Source: Paracoccus sp. MA (lineage in GTDB: Bacteria; Pseudomonadota; Alphaproteobacteria; Rhodobacterales; Rhodobacteraceae). From it: 64,000 nt of DNA. Below the pieces are notes generated by a model. The model made no database searches and was not told the origin of the DNA. It worked only from the letters and a program-made list of their open reading frames with translations. This document shows, piece by piece, positions 39,989 through 48,170 of the stretch. A program made the translations under genes and the position numbers. The stretch is taken from positions 1,263,001 to 1,327,000 of the forward strand of contig NZ_CP087597.1 of the NCBI RefSeq assembly GCF_020990385.1, given 5' to 3'. Numbering within the stretch: position 1 is the first letter of the stretch; each line of letters begins with the position of its first letter.

Positions 39989-40456
39989 TCAGACGCGTGC
40001 CGGCGGTCCCCGCGCCGAGGGGACCAGCATCTCGACGCGATGCGGCGGGCCGGGCCGGTCCAGCGCCCGCGCCATGCGCAGCGCCTGCAACAGCGGCGTC
40101 GGCGCCGCCTGCATGGCGCCCTCCAGAAGCGGCTGGCCATGCGGTGCCCAGTCACAGCCATGCGGATCGCCATGCGAGGCCTTGCCGGCCGGGACCAGGC
40201 TGCCATCGGCGGCCACGGCCATCTCGACCGGCCCCTCGCCCGAGCAGAGCACCACGGTGATGCTGCCCTGCGCATCGCGGGCGACCATGGTGCCGGGCAG
40301 GATCAGCGAGAACAGCAGGAAGGGCAGCACCGCCAGCCAGCGGAACAGCCGTGCGCCGCGCGTCAGCCCTGCATCACGATATGCGCCCCGAACCTGCATG
40401 CGCGCAGCCCTGTCAGAAATCCGCGCCGCGCGAAAGGGACAATCTGCCGCAGTCAT
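39989..40456 (-). CDS. DUF2946-like membrane protein of copper loci
   Basis: A 155-residue protein with one strong hydrophobic segment (RLFRWLAVLPFLLFSLILPG) and a periplasmic part containing ITVVLCSGEGPVEM and HGDPHGCDWAPHGQ. The Cys/His content and the LCxGxG pattern resemble DUF2946 proteins, often found beside copper and PCu(A)C genes. The ATG at 40454-40456 overlaps the stop of the upstream iron permease gene (ATGA), favouring this start; an internal ATG at 40399 (MQVRGAYRD) is the alternative. Function unknown; the family call is tentative. Confidence 0.6.
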   Translation of the reverse strand: MTAADCPFRAARISDRAARMQVRGAYRDAGLTRGARLFRWLAVLPFLLFSLILPGTMVARDAQGSITVVLCSGEGPVEMAVAADGSLVPAGKASHGDPHGCDWAPHGQPLLEGAMQAAPTPLLQALRMARALDRPGPPHRVEMLVPSARGPPARV

Positions 40457-42096
40457 CGCCGGATCGTCCGCGCCAGCACCATGACCGGCAGGATGCCGAT
40501 GGCCACGATGATCAGCGCGGCGATGGCGGCGTCCTCGTAGGTGCCGCGCGCCGCCTCGCCGTAAAGATGCGTCGAGAGGGTCTCGAAGTTCAGCGGCCGC
40601 AGCAGCAGCGTGGCGGGCAGCTCCTTGACGCAATCGACAAAGATCAGCAGTCCCGAGGCCGCCAGCGCCGGTCGCGAGATCGGCACATGCACCTCGCGGA
40701 ACACCTGGCCGGGGCTGCGGCCCAGCGTCCGCGCCACATGGTCGAGCGAGCGCGGCACCCGGCTCAGCCCCGCCTCGATGCCGCCGGTGGCGATGGCAAG
40801 GAAGCGCGCGACATAGGCATAGATCAGCGCCGCCCCCGAGCCGAGCAGCAAAAGCCCCGGCCCCACGCCCAGCAGCGCCTGCGAGGCGGCGGCGATCTGG
40901 CGGTCGGCCAGCGCGATCACCGGCAGAAGCCCGATGGCCAGGATGGTGCCCGGCACCGCATAGCCCAGCGTCGAAAGCCGCGCCATGGTCTGGGTCAGCC
41001 GTCCGGGCCGCATCCGCGCCGCGCCGGTTACCACCAGTCCCAAGAGCAGCGCGACCAGCGTCGCCAGCGCGGCGAAGAAGGCGGTGTTGCCGGCCTCCTC
41101 GAGGATGCGCGGCGACAGCCCGGCGAAGCGGTATCGCGCCCAGGCCGCACCGACCAGATACCAGGCCGGCGCCGCGAAGCCGAAGGCGACCGGCAGCGCG
41201 CAGACCAGCGTCGCACCCCAGGCCCGCCAGCCGCGCAGGCGCATGCGCCGCAGGGGCTGCGCGCCGGCCGCGTAACGCTGGCGCTTGCGACCGCGCCGCT
41301 CCAGCATGACCAGCGCCATGGTGATGGCCAGCATCGCCAGCGCGATCTGCGCCGCCCCCGGCAGGTCCGAGCGGTTGATCCAGGTCGAATAGACCGAGAC
41401 GGTCAGCGTGCGCACGCCCAGGAACTCGGCCGCGCCGATATCGTTCATCGCCTCCATCAGCGCCAGCGCCGTGCCGATGGCGACGGCGGGCCGGGCCAGC
41501 GGAATCGCCACGCGCAGGAAGGTGGCGACCGGCCCCGCCCCCAGCGTGCGGCCCGCGTCCAGCAGGTTGCCGGCCTGCATGGCGAACAGCGCCCGCACCG
41601 GCAGGTAGACATAGGGGTAAAGCACCAGCCCCAGCAGCAGGATGCAGCCCGGCATCGAGCGGATGTCGGGCAGGCGGAACTCGCGCGGGCTGGCATAGCC
41701 CAGCCAGCCGCGGATCGCGCCCTGCACCGGGCCGACCGGATGCAGAAGGTCCAGATAGGCATAGGCGACGATATAGGTCGGCACCGCCAGCGGCAGCAGC
41801 AGCGCCCAGCCGAAGATGCGCCGCCCGGGAAAGTCGCAGGCCGCGACCAGCCAGGCCGTCACCGTGCCCAGCGTCGCGACGATGAAGCCGACGCCCAGAA
41901 GCAGGATCACCGTCTGCCGCGCCGCGACCGGCAGCACGTTGCTGACCAGATGCGCCCAGAGCCCCGGACTGCCCCGAAGCGCGAACAGCCCCAGCGCCAG
42001 CACCGGCAGCAGAACCAGCACGGCGACAGCCAGAGCTGCCGCCTGCCAGCCACCCCCCGCGCGGAGGCGGGAGCTTGGTGCCAGTTCCGGGGTCAT
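40453..42096 (-). CDS. fbpB: Ferric iron ABC transporter permease
   Basis: A 547-residue fused-type permease of the FbpB/SfuB/AfuB family with about twelve helices in two homologous halves, each with an EAA-like loop (DAGRTLGAGPVATFLRVAIPLARPA; DHVARTLGRSPGQVFREVHVPISRPA). It moves ferric iron delivered by the binding protein across the inner membrane. Start MTPELAPSSRL at 42096; six codons further upstream another Met lies in the frame. It follows fbpA by 34 bp and is translationally coupled to the DUF2946-like gene. Confidence 0.93.
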   Translation of the reverse strand: MTPELAPSSRLRAGGGWQAAALAVAVLVLLPVLALGLFALRGSPGLWAHLVSNVLPVAARQTVILLLGVGFIVATLGTVTAWLVAACDFPGRRIFGWALLLPLAVPTYIVAYAYLDLLHPVGPVQGAIRGWLGYASPREFRLPDIRSMPGCILLLGLVLYPYVYLPVRALFAMQAGNLLDAGRTLGAGPVATFLRVAIPLARPAVAIGTALALMEAMNDIGAAEFLGVRTLTVSVYSTWINRSDLPGAAQIALAMLAITMALVMLERRGRKRQRYAAGAQPLRRMRLRGWRAWGATLVCALPVAFGFAAPAWYLVGAAWARYRFAGLSPRILEEAGNTAFFAALATLVALLLGLVVTGAARMRPGRLTQTMARLSTLGYAVPGTILAIGLLPVIALADRQIAAASQALLGVGPGLLLLGSGAALIYAYVARFLAIATGGIEAGLSRVPRSLDHVARTLGRSPGQVFREVHVPISRPALAASGLLIFVDCVKELPATLLLRPLNFETLSTHLYGEAARGTYEDAAIAALIIVAIGILPVMVLARTIRR

Positions 42097-42130
42097 GGGG
42101 CCTGCGCCGGCCACAGGTTCAGCGACGGGA

Positions 42131-43144
42131 TCAGTTGTCGAAGCCCACCGCCTCGGCCAGCTCGCTCGCCGCCTTGCGCTGGCGGGCGATCTCGGTCAGG
42201 TCGGTGCCGTCGGCATTGAGATCGGCAATATCCTCGATCACCGGGCTGACCGCGACGCCGGGCTTGACCGGATATTCGAAATTCGCCTCGGCATAGATTT
42301 TCTGCGCCTCGTCCGAAACCAGGTATTCCAGCAGCTGCACCGCCTGGTCCTTGTTCGGCGCGTGCTTGGCCACCGCCGCCCCCGAGACGTTCACCTGGGT
42401 GCCGCCGCCCTCGAAGGTCGGCAGGACGACCTTGATCGCCTTGACCCATTCCTCCTGCTCGGGGCCGCCGGCGCCGCTGCGCATCAGGCCGACATAATAG
42501 GAATTAGCGATGCCGATCTCGCAGATGCCGCCCATGATGTCGCGGGCCACGTCGCGGTCGCCGCCGCCGGCAGTGCGGGCCAGGTTCGCCTTGACGCCCT
42601 CCAGCCAGGTCTTCGCGGCTTCCTCGCCGTGATGCACGATATAGGAGGCGGTCAGCGCCACGTTATAGGGATGCTGGCCCGAGCGGATGCAGACCTTGCC
42701 CTGCCATTCCGGCTTGGCGAGATCCTCATAGGTGAAGCTCGCCAGATCCAGATCCTTGTCGGCGTAAAGCACCCGCGCGCGCTGCGACAGCGCGAACCAG
42801 TTGCCGTCCTTGTCGCGCAGGTTCTCGGGGATGGCGGCCGCCAGCGCCTCGGATTCGACCGGCTGGGTCAGGCCGCGATCGACCAGATCGACCAGGTTGC
42901 CGATATCCACGGTCATCAGCACGTCGGCGGGCGAAGCCTCGCCCTCCTGCTCGACCCGCTCGGCCAGCCCGTCCTTGAGGAAGATGGTGTTCACCTTCAC
43001 CCCGGTCGATTCGCTGAACGAGGCCAGCAGCGGCTCGATCAGATTCGGCTCGCGCGTGGTGTAAAGATTCAGCTCCTGGGCGCTTGCGGCAACCGCCTGC
43101 GCAGCCAGCACGGCACCGATCAGTCCAGATAGTCCAACACGCAT
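42131..43144 (-). CDS. fbpA: Ferric iron ABC transporter substrate-binding protein
   Basis: A 337-residue periplasmic iron-binding protein. Signal peptide MRVGLSGLIGAVLAAQAVAASAQ, then ELNLYTTREPNLIEPLL. ADVLMTVDIGNLVDLVDRG, QRARVLYADKDLD, CIRSGQHPYNVALTASYIVHHGEEAAKTWLEG and GEIGIANSYYVGL-like segments (here CEIGIANSYYVGL, with the tandem tyrosines that bind iron) place it in the FbpA/FutA group. ATG 43144 follows AGGAGGACAGGCTG; an in-frame start at 43204 would lie inside the operator palindrome. First gene of the minus-strand iron-copper run. Confidence 0.94.
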   Translation of the reverse strand: MRVGLSGLIGAVLAAQAVAASAQELNLYTTREPNLIEPLLASFSESTGVKVNTIFLKDGLAERVEQEGEASPADVLMTVDIGNLVDLVDRGLTQPVESEALAAAIPENLRDKDGNWFALSQRARVLYADKDLDLASFTYEDLAKPEWQGKVCIRSGQHPYNVALTASYIVHHGEEAAKTWLEGVKANLARTAGGGDRDVARDIMGGICEIGIANSYYVGLMRSGAGGPEQEEWVKAIKVVLPTFEGGGTQVNVSGAAVAKHAPNKDQAVQLLEYLVSDEAQKIYAEANFEYPVKPGVAVSPVIEDIADLNADGTDLTEIARQRKAASELAEAVGFDN

Positions 43145-43173
43145 CAGCCTGTCCTCCTTGCGATTTCTCGACA

Positions 43174-43203
43174 TGTTTACTAAACTAATTAGCAAAGTAA
43201 ACA
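43174..43203. promoter_or_regulatory. 30-bp palindrome between divergent fbpA and fbpC
   Basis: Outer arms TGTTTACT (43174-43181) and AGTAAACA (43196-43203) are exact complements. The centre CTAATTAG (43185-43192) is an exact 8-bp palindrome on the same axis (43188.5). In total 24 of 30 bases are symmetric. The AT-rich block stands out in a GC-rich context and is placed to control both directions, 30 bp from the fbpA start and 40 bp from fbpC. Probable iron-regulator operator; I cannot match it to a known Fur, Irr or RirA consensus. Confidence 0.75.
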
Positions 43204-43242
43204 AAGATCATCCGGTTACGGTCGCCAGACGAAGGGATGCCG

Positions 43243-44358
43243 ATGAACCAATTCGCCAGCCCTCCCCCCTGGGCCAGCCAGATGGACGCGCGGGACGACG
43301 CGCCTGATGCCGCGCCATTCCGGCCCATGCTGGAGGTCGAGGCGCTGTGCCGCCGCTTCGGCCCGGTCTCGGCGGTCGAGGATGTCGGCTTCCGCGTGGC
43401 ACGGGGCGAGGTGACCTGCCTGCTCGGCCCTTCGGGCTGCGGCAAGTCCACCACGCTGCGGATGATCGCCGGCATCGAGCGGCCCGATTCCGGCGCCGTC
43501 CGCATCGGCGGCCAGGCCATGTCCGATGCCAGCGCCTTCCTGCCGCCCGAGCGGCGCCCGGTGGGGCTGGTGTTCCAGGATTTCGCGCTGTTCCCGCATC
43601 TGGACGTGGCGGCCAATGTCGGTTTCGGCCTGCAGGGCCCGGCCCGGCAGAACCGCACCCGAATCGGGGAACTGCTGGAGCGGGTCGGCCTATCCGGCCA
43701 TGCCGCGAAATACCCGCACGAGCTTTCGGGCGGCGAGCAGCAGCGCGTCGCGCTGATCCGGGCCCTGGCGCCCCGCCCCTGCCTGATGCTGATGGACGAG
43801 CCTTTCTCGAGCCTCGACCACCGGCTGCGCGACGGGGTGCGCGACGCGGCGCTGGACCTGCTGCGCGAGACCGAGACCACGGTGCTGATGGTCACCCACG
43901 ACCCCGAGGAGGCGATGCTGATGGGCCATCGCATCGCGGTCATGCGCCGGGGCCGGCTGATCCAGGAAGGCCGCCCGGACGAGCTTTACGACCGCCCGGC
44001 GGATCGCGGCGTGGCGGCATTTTTCTCGGACCTGAACATCGTCTCGGGTCGGGTGGCGGGCGGCCGGGTGCAGACCGTGCTGGGCAGCTTTCCCGCCCCC
44101 GGCCTTGCCGAAGGCAGCCGGGCCGAGGTCGTCATCCGCCCGCAGCACCTGGTCCCGGCCGAGACCGGCGGCACCCCGGCGCGGGTCGAGCGCGCCCGCT
44201 ATCTGGGCCGCGAAAGCCTGATCGAGACCCGGCTGGAGCCCGGCGGGGCGGCGATGAAATCCCGCATCCCCGGGCTGGTCCTGCCCGCGCCCGGCAGCAT
44301 GATCCGGCTGGCCGCCCTGCCCGGCAGCGCCATGGTCTTTGCCGGCGACGGCGCCTAG
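43243..44358 (+). CDS. fbpC: Ferric iron ABC transporter ATPase
   Basis: A 371-residue ATPase of the FbpC type. Walker [15 protein letters not shown]-loop VGLVFQDFALFPHL, signature ELSGGEQQRVALIRA, Walker B CLMLMDEPFSSLD, TVLMVTHDPEEAM, and a C-terminal TOBE-like domain (RAEVVIRPQHL). ATG 43243 has AAGGG six bases upstream; ATG 43237 is two codons earlier. It is transcribed away from fbpA/fbpB, so the importer is split across a shared control region. It converges on nasC with only 4 bp between stops. Confidence 0.93.
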   Translation: MNQFASPPPWASQMDARDDAPDAAPFRPMLEVEALCRRFGPVSAVEDVGFRVARGEVTCLLGPSGCGKSTTLRMIAGIERPDSGAVRIGGQAMSDASAFLPPERRPVGLVFQDFALFPHLDVAANVGFGLQGPARQNRTRIGELLERVGLSGHAAKYPHELSGGEQQRVALIRALAPRPCLMLMDEPFSSLDHRLRDGVRDAALDLLRETETTVLMVTHDPEEAMLMGHRIAVMRRGRLIQEGRPDELYDRPADRGVAAFFSDLNIVSGRVAGGRVQTVLGSFPAPGLAEGSRAEVVIRPQHLVPAETGGTPARVERARYLGRESLIETRLEPGGAAMKSRIPGLVLPAPGSMIRLAALPGSAMVFAGDGA

Positions 44359-44362
44359 GGCC

Positions 44363-46966
44363 TTACTCGGCCGCTGCGCGGCAGGCGGTGCCTGCGTCCA
44401 GCAGCGCCCGGATCTCGGGCCGGCACGAGCCGCAATTGGTGCCCGCCCGCAGCGCCTGCCCCACCGCCTCGACCGAGGTCAGGCGCTGGCTGGCGATGGC
44501 CTGCACGATGCTGTTCATGCCGATGCCGAAACAGGCGCAGACCAGCGCGCCCTCGTCCGGTCGGTCGGCGCCGGGACGCCCGGCCAGCGCCCCCGCGCCC
44601 TCCTCGCCCAGCAGCGCCGCGACATGGCTGCGCGACAGGCCCACCGGCCCGGGCGCCACGAACAGCGCCGCCTGCAGCCGGCCCTTGCGCAGGAAGGCCA
44701 GCCGAACCTGTCCGCGGGCGCGGTCGTGCAGGACCAGCGGCTCGCCCGAAAGGCCGAACAGCGCGCGGGCATGGGCAGTCCAGTCCTGCGGCACCTCCAG
44801 CCCGGCCAGCTCGGCCTGCTCGCCGCGCGGCAGCGTGGCCCGCGCCCAATAGGCGCAATCCGGCCGGATCGGGCCGGCCGAAACGGCAAAGCCGAACCAG
44901 CGCGCGGCAAAGGGCCGGATCGCCACCGGTGCCGATTTCAGCGCCGGCTGGCCCGAGACCGGATCGGTCAGCCCCGGCACCAGCGCATCAACCCGGCCCG
45001 AAGGCGCGGTCTCTCCCGTCCAGTGCATCGGGGCAAAGGGATGGCCCGGCGCCACCCGGTCGGTCACCAGCACCCGCAGCACGGCCCGGCCCTGCGGGCT
45101 TTCGACCTCGGCCAGGCTCGCGGGTGCCAGACCCAGCCGGGCCGCGTCGCTTGGGTGCAGTTCCAGGAAGGGCTCGGCGAGGTGGCGGGACAGGCGCGGC
45201 GACAGGCCGGTGCGGGTCATGCTGTGCCAATGGTCGCGCACCCGGCCGGTGTTCAGCCGGAACGGATGATCCCCGCCGACCGGCTGCGGCGTGCGCGGCG
45301 TGACCGCGACCATCCGCCCCCGGCCCGAGGGCGTATGAAACCGCCCGTCGCCAAAGAACCGCCCGCCCTGCCTGCCCGCCGATTGCGGCCACAGGAAGGG
45401 TTGCAGCGCGTCATATTCCGCCGGGGTGATGGCGGCATGGGCCGAGATGTCGACATCGCTGCCCAGGCCGCCTGCGACGCCGGACAGCGCCGCGTGTTCG
45501 GCAAAGACCTCGGCCGGGCTGGTCCAGCCGAAAGCCTCGGCCCAGCCCATGCGGCGCCCGACCTCGGCCAGGATGCGCCAATCGTCGCGCGCCTGCCCGG
45601 CCGGGGCCAGCGTCCGGCGCTGGCGGCTGATGCGGCGTTCGGAGTTCGTCACCGTGCCGTCCTTTTCGCCCCAGCCGGTCGCCGGCAGGGCCACATGCGC
45701 CAGCCGCACGGTGTCGGTCCGCGCCATGATGTCCGAGACCACGGTGAAATTGCAGCCGGCGATGGCGCGGGCGACGCGATCGGCCTCGGGCATGGTTGCG
45801 GCGGGGTTGGTGCAGATGATCCACAGCGCCTTGATCCGGCCGTCCTCGACGGCGCGGAACATGTCCACGGCCTTGAGGCCGGGCCGCCCGGCCATGCGCG
45901 GCGCGTTCCAGAAGGCGCGCACGGCCTCGCGATGCGCGGGGTTCTCGATCTCCAGATGGCAGGCCAGCATGTTGGCCAGCCCGCCGACCTCGCGCCCGCC
46001 CATGGCATTGGGCTGGCCGGTGACGCTGAACGGCCCCATGCCGGGCCGGCCGATGCGGCCGCTGGCGAGATGGCAGTTCAGGATCGCATTCACCTTGTCG
46101 GTGCCGCTGTCGGACTGGTTCACGCCCTGCGACCAGACCGTCACCACCTTGTCGCTGTGCAACCACAGGTCGAAGAACTGCCGCAGCTGGCTATGCGCCA
46201 ACCCGGTTGCCGCGGGCGATGTCGCGCGCGCAGCGGCCAGCGCATCCTCGACACCGTCGAGGTTATCCATGCAGTGATATGATTTCTTGCCAATTTCTGC
46301 CAGCAGCAGGTTGAACAGCGCCGCATCCGAACCCGGCGCCAGCGGCAGATGCAGGTCGGCAATGTCGCAAGTCGCGGTGCGGCGCGGATCGACCACCACG
46401 ACCCGCGTGCCCCGCGCCTCGCGCGCCGCGGCCAGCCGCTGGTAAAGCACCGGATGGCACCAGGCCAGATTCGAGCCGACCAGCACCACCGTATCGGCCA
46501 GTTCCAGATCCTCGTAGAGCCCCGGCACCGTGTCGGTGCCGAAGGCCCGCCGGTGCCCCGCGACGGCCGAGGCCATGCAAAGCCGCGAATTGGTGTCGAT
46601 ATTGGCCGAGCCGATGAAGCCCTTCATCAGCTTGTTGGCGACATAGTAATCCTCGGTCAGCAGCTGCCCCGAGACGTAGAAGCCGACCGAATCCGGCCCG
46701 TGCTCGGCGATGGTTTCTGAAAACCGGCGGGCGACCAGATCCAGCGCCTCGTCCCAGCCGGCCTCGCGGCCATGGATGCGCGGGGAAAGCAGCCGACCGG
46801 CATGGCCGACCGTCTCGCCAAGCGCCGAGCCCTTGACGCAAAGCCGGCCCCGGTTCGCCGGATGATCGGGGTCGCCCGCGATGCCCAGCCCGCCCTTGCC
46901 GTCGGGCGTCGCCAGCACGCCGCAGCCCACGCCGCAATAGGGACAGGTGGTGCGGATGGTCTGCAT
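44363..46966 (-). CDS. nasC: Assimilatory nitrate reductase catalytic subunit
   Basis: An 867-residue cytoplasmic Mo-bisMGD enzyme reducing nitrate to nitrite. N-terminal 4Fe-4S motif TTCPYCGVGCGV ... GRLCVKG; molybdopterin oxidoreductase domain with NIDTNSRLCMASAVAGH (probable Mo-ligand Cys), DKVNAILNCHLASGRIG; a molydopterin-dinucleotide-binding domain (NTGRVRDHWHSMTRTG). The C-terminal BFD-like 2Fe-2S domain has CACFGIGMNSIV ... GTNCGSC. ATG 46966 has GAGGGG upstream. Electrons are thought to come via NasG from NADH oxidation on NasB. Last gene of nasABGHC. Confidence 0.96.
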   Translation of the reverse strand: MQTIRTTCPYCGVGCGVLATPDGKGGLGIAGDPDHPANRGRLCVKGSALGETVGHAGRLLSPRIHGREAGWDEALDLVARRFSETIAEHGPDSVGFYVSGQLLTEDYYVANKLMKGFIGSANIDTNSRLCMASAVAGHRRAFGTDTVPGLYEDLELADTVVLVGSNLAWCHPVLYQRLAAAREARGTRVVVVDPRRTATCDIADLHLPLAPGSDAALFNLLLAEIGKKSYHCMDNLDGVEDALAAARATSPAATGLAHSQLRQFFDLWLHSDKVVTVWSQGVNQSDSGTDKVNAILNCHLASGRIGRPGMGPFSVTGQPNAMGGREVGGLANMLACHLEIENPAHREAVRAFWNAPRMAGRPGLKAVDMFRAVEDGRIKALWIICTNPAATMPEADRVARAIAGCNFTVVSDIMARTDTVRLAHVALPATGWGEKDGTVTNSERRISRQRRTLAPAGQARDDWRILAEVGRRMGWAEAFGWTSPAEVFAEHAALSGVAGGLGSDVDISAHAAITPAEYDALQPFLWPQSAGRQGGRFFGDGRFHTPSGRGRMVAVTPRTPQPVGGDHPFRLNTGRVRDHWHSMTRTGLSPRLSRHLAEPFLELHPSDAARLGLAPASLAEVESPQGRAVLRVLVTDRVAPGHPFAPMHWTGETAPSGRVDALVPGLTDPVSGQPALKSAPVAIRPFAARWFGFAVSAGPIRPDCAYWARATLPRGEQAELAGLEVPQDWTAHARALFGLSGEPLVLHDRARGQVRLAFLRKGRLQAALFVAPGPVGLSRSHVAALLGEEGAGALAGRPGADRPDEGALVCACFGIGMNSIVQAIASQRLTSVEAVGQALRAGTNCGSCRPEIRALLDAGTACRAAAE

Positions 46967-46973
46967 GGGCCCC

Positions 46974-47822
46974 TCACTCGGCAGGAACGGCGGCGGGGGC
47001 TTCGGCGGGCGTATCCGCCGCACGCCGGGACGAGGTCTTGTGATGCGTGGCATAGATCATCGCGCCGACAAAGGTCAGCCCGCCGACCAGGTTGCCCAGC
47101 ACGGTCGGGATCTCGTTCCAGATCATATAGTCCATGATGGTGAACTGCCCGCCCAGAAGAAGCCCGGCCGGGAACAGGAACATGTTCACGATGGAATGCT
47201 CGAACCCCATGTAGAAGAAGATCAGGATCGGCATCCACATGGCGATGACCTTGCCCGAGACGCTGGTGGACATCATCGCCGCCACCACCCCGGTCGAGAC
47301 CATCCAGTTGCACATGACCGCGCGGACGAACAGCGTCAGCATCCCCGCCGCGCCATGGGCGGCATAGCCGAGCGTCCGCCCCTCGCCGATATGGCCGATC
47401 TTTTCGCCGACCGCATTCGGCGCCTCGGAAAAGCCGAAGGTGACGATGATCGCCATGAACACCGCGACGGTGAAGGCGCCGGCGAAATTGCCGGCAAAGA
47501 CCAGGCCCCAGTTGCGCAGCATGCCCTGGACCGTCACCCCCGGGCGCCGGTCGATCAGCGCCAGCGGCACCAGCGTGAACACCCCGGTGAGCAGGTCGAA
47601 GCCCAGCAGGTAGAGCATGCAGAAGCCGACCGGGAACAGCAGCGCGCCGATCAGCGGCTCGCCGGTGTTCACGGTGACGGTCACGGCGAAGGCGGCGGCC
47701 AGCGCCAGGATCGCCCCGGCCATATAGGCGCGGATCAGCGTGTCCTTGGTGGACATGAAGACCTTGGCCTCGCCGGCATCGATCATCTTCTTCGCGAAAT
47801 CGGCAGGATTGACATAGGACAT
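46974..47822 (-). CDS. nasH: Formate/nitrite transporter family channel
   Basis: A 282-residue FNT-family membrane protein with six helices. Typical segments: TLIRAYMAGAILALAAAFAV, NWGLVFAGNFAGAF, VRAVMCNWMVSTGVVAA and GFEHSIVNMFLFPAGLLLG with the conserved channel His. In this operon it is expected to move nitrite, either importing it for assimilation or preventing toxic build-up. The start MSYVNPADFAKKM is 12 bp after nasG; it ends 7 bp before nasC. Confidence 0.94.
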   Translation of the reverse strand: MSYVNPADFAKKMIDAGEAKVFMSTKDTLIRAYMAGAILALAAAFAVTVTVNTGEPLIGALLFPVGFCMLYLLGFDLLTGVFTLVPLALIDRRPGVTVQGMLRNWGLVFAGNFAGAFTVAVFMAIIVTFGFSEAPNAVGEKIGHIGEGRTLGYAAHGAAGMLTLFVRAVMCNWMVSTGVVAAMMSTSVSGKVIAMWMPILIFFYMGFEHSIVNMFLFPAGLLLGGQFTIMDYMIWNEIPTVLGNLVGGLTFVGAMIYATHHKTSSRRAADTPAEAPAAVPAE

Positions 47823-47834
47823 GAGCGTGCTCCT

Positions 47835-48170
47835 TCAGGCGGCGCGGGGGCGCGAGACGAGTTCGGCGCTGATCAGGACGCGGCCCTGTTCGACGCGGAC
47901 GGGCCAGGTGCGGACCGCGCCCTCGTCGGCGCCCTGCGCGGCGCCCGAGTTCATGTCGAACACCCAATTGTGCAGCGGGCAGGTCACGCGGTCGCCGTGC
48001 ACGATGCCCTCGGACAGCGGGCCGCCCTTGTGCGGGCAGCGGTCGTCCAGCGCAAAGACCCGGTCGTCCAGGGTGCGGAACACCGCGACGCAGCCCTGCA
48101 CGGTGCGGATCACCCGCGCGCCCTGCCGGGGAATGTCCTCCAGGGCTCCGATATCGATGAAACCGGTCAT
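47835..48170 (-). CDS. nasG: Rieske-type ferredoxin, nitrite reductase small subunit
   Basis: A 111-residue Rieske 2Fe-2S protein (NirD-like). Cluster ligands are in DDRCPHKGGPLSEG and VTCPLHNWVFD (CxH and CxxH). In Paracoccus denitrificans NasG is proposed to carry electrons between the NADH-oxidising NasB and nitrate reductase NasC. The ATG overlaps the nasB stop by 4 bp (ATGA), ensuring matched synthesis. The frame extends upstream into nasB, but that part is noise. Confidence 0.95.
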   Translation of the reverse strand: MTGFIDIGALEDIPRQGARVIRTVQGCVAVFRTLDDRVFALDDRCPHKGGPLSEGIVHGDRVTCPLHNWVFDMNSGAAQGADEGAVRTWPVRVEQGRVLISAELVSRPRAA

